From: Streptomyces sp. SAJ15
GTDB lineage: Bacteria > Actinomycetota > Actinomycetes > Streptomycetales > Streptomycetaceae
DNA length: 64,000 nucleotides
Direction: 5' to 3'
Assembly: GCF_007595705.1 (NCBI RefSeq)
Contig: NZ_NISY01000015.1
Location: 62,001-126,000 of the forward strand
Each line of letters begins with the position of its first letter. The first letter of the stretch is position 1. A program made the translations under genes and the position numbers. Below the pieces are notes generated by a model. It was not told the DNA's origin. It made no database searches and saw nothing but the letters and a program-made list of their open reading frames with translations. This document shows, piece after piece, positions 63,735 to 64,000 of the stretch.

Positions 63735-64000
63735 TCACTCACGCAACGAGGCGACGTCGACCACGAACCGGTAGCGCACATCGCTGGCGACGACCCGTTC
63801 GTACGCGTCGTTGATCTGCTCCGCGGGGATGACCTCGACGTCCGCGGCCAGCCTGTGCCGGGCGCAGAAGTCGAGCATCTCCTGCGTCTGCCGGATGCCG
63901 CCGATGTTGGAGCCGGCCAGGCTGCGCCGCTTCATGACGAGGGAGCTGAGGAACAGCGCGGACCGGGTCTCGGGCAGCCCGACGTTGACCATCGCCCCGT
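63735..64000 (-). CDS. zinc-type NAD(P)-dependent alcohol dehydrogenase, C-terminal fragment (runs off the window)
   Basis: The last 87 codons are visible. They match the C-terminus of the cinnamyl-alcohol-dehydrogenase/YahK group: L-A-G-S-N-I-G-G-I-R-Q-T-Q-E-M-L-D-F, A-D-V-E-V-I-P, I-N-D-A-Y-E-R-V-V-A and V-R-Y-R-F-V-V-D. It would reduce aldehydes with NADPH. The zinc and cofactor sites lie outside the window. It converges with the FAD oxidase gene. Confidence 0.88.
   Translation of the reverse strand, partial: GAMVNVGLPETRSALFLSSLVMKRRSLAGSNIGGIRQTQEMLDFCARHRLAADVEVIPAEQINDAYERVVASDVRYRFVVDVASLRE

Overview
The window looks like about 64 kb of chromosome from a Streptomyces or a very close relative. 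The support is the very high G+C with G/C at almost every third codon position, frequent GTG and TTG starts, many 1-4 bp start/stop overlaps, and families typical of the genus (XRE-DUF5753 with DUF397, NnaR beside NarK, HelD beside an ECF sigma/anti-sigma pair, CGNR and DUF3039 proteins). From memory, much of the core order (nitrate transporter, nnaR, sigma/anti-sigma, HelD, malic enzyme, HU, murA, YqgE, DUF3039, GH20, and hppD with an AsnC regulator) resembles one S. coelicolor region; no search was run.

Layout. 0-6 kb is accessory: an MFS exporter divergent from a LysR gene, a DUF6247 pair that could be a toxin-antitoxin module, two GntR genes with clear candidate operators, a decayed copy of the LysR 3' end and a frameshifted gene. 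6-12.5 kb is a polymorphic-toxin operon (SseB-like, ESX-like partner, RHS protein with a deaminase-like tip, DUF416-like putative immunity). 12.8-28.5 kb is mostly conserved: narK-nnaR, a CGNR regulator, sigma/anti-sigma, HelD-type helicase, a cold-shock gene, a malic enzyme gene broken by an internal deletion, HU, murA, YqgE, DUF3039 and a Rieske oxygenase. 28.5-32.5 kb carries a HicB-like/DUF4097/ABC exporter operon read away from a 10-bp-phased repeat array. 32.5-37.6 kb is a lower-GC accessory block with two secreted proteins (one a NucA/NucB nuclease), a possible nuclease inhibitor, and a micro-ORF operon opposite an XRE-DUF397 pair. 37.6-49.3 kb has a GH20 hexosaminidase, a three-subunit xanthine-dehydrogenase-like operon with two peculiarities, and a stand-alone C-A-PCP-TE NRPS predicted to load serine. 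49.4-64 kb has a GNAT, tRNA-Cys, a LysR/cysteine dioxygenase/sulfite-exporter-type sulfur module, a lipoprotein, an MFS exporter, an SF2 helicase, IclR and AsnC regulators, a Lon-like protease, hppD, a FAD-linked oxidase and a truncated alcohol dehydrogenase.

The signals most worth following are the phased TGGCRCC array next to the HicB-like gene, the secreted NucA/NucB locus with its possible ComJ-like partner, the RHS toxin tip with a C-x3-C deaminase motif, the micro-ORFs with a shared motif that sit opposite HTH regulators at two separate loci, the missing catalytic glutamate in the molybdopterin subunit, and the deleted malic enzyme gene. No rRNA, CRISPR array, insertion sequence or replication origin was seen.
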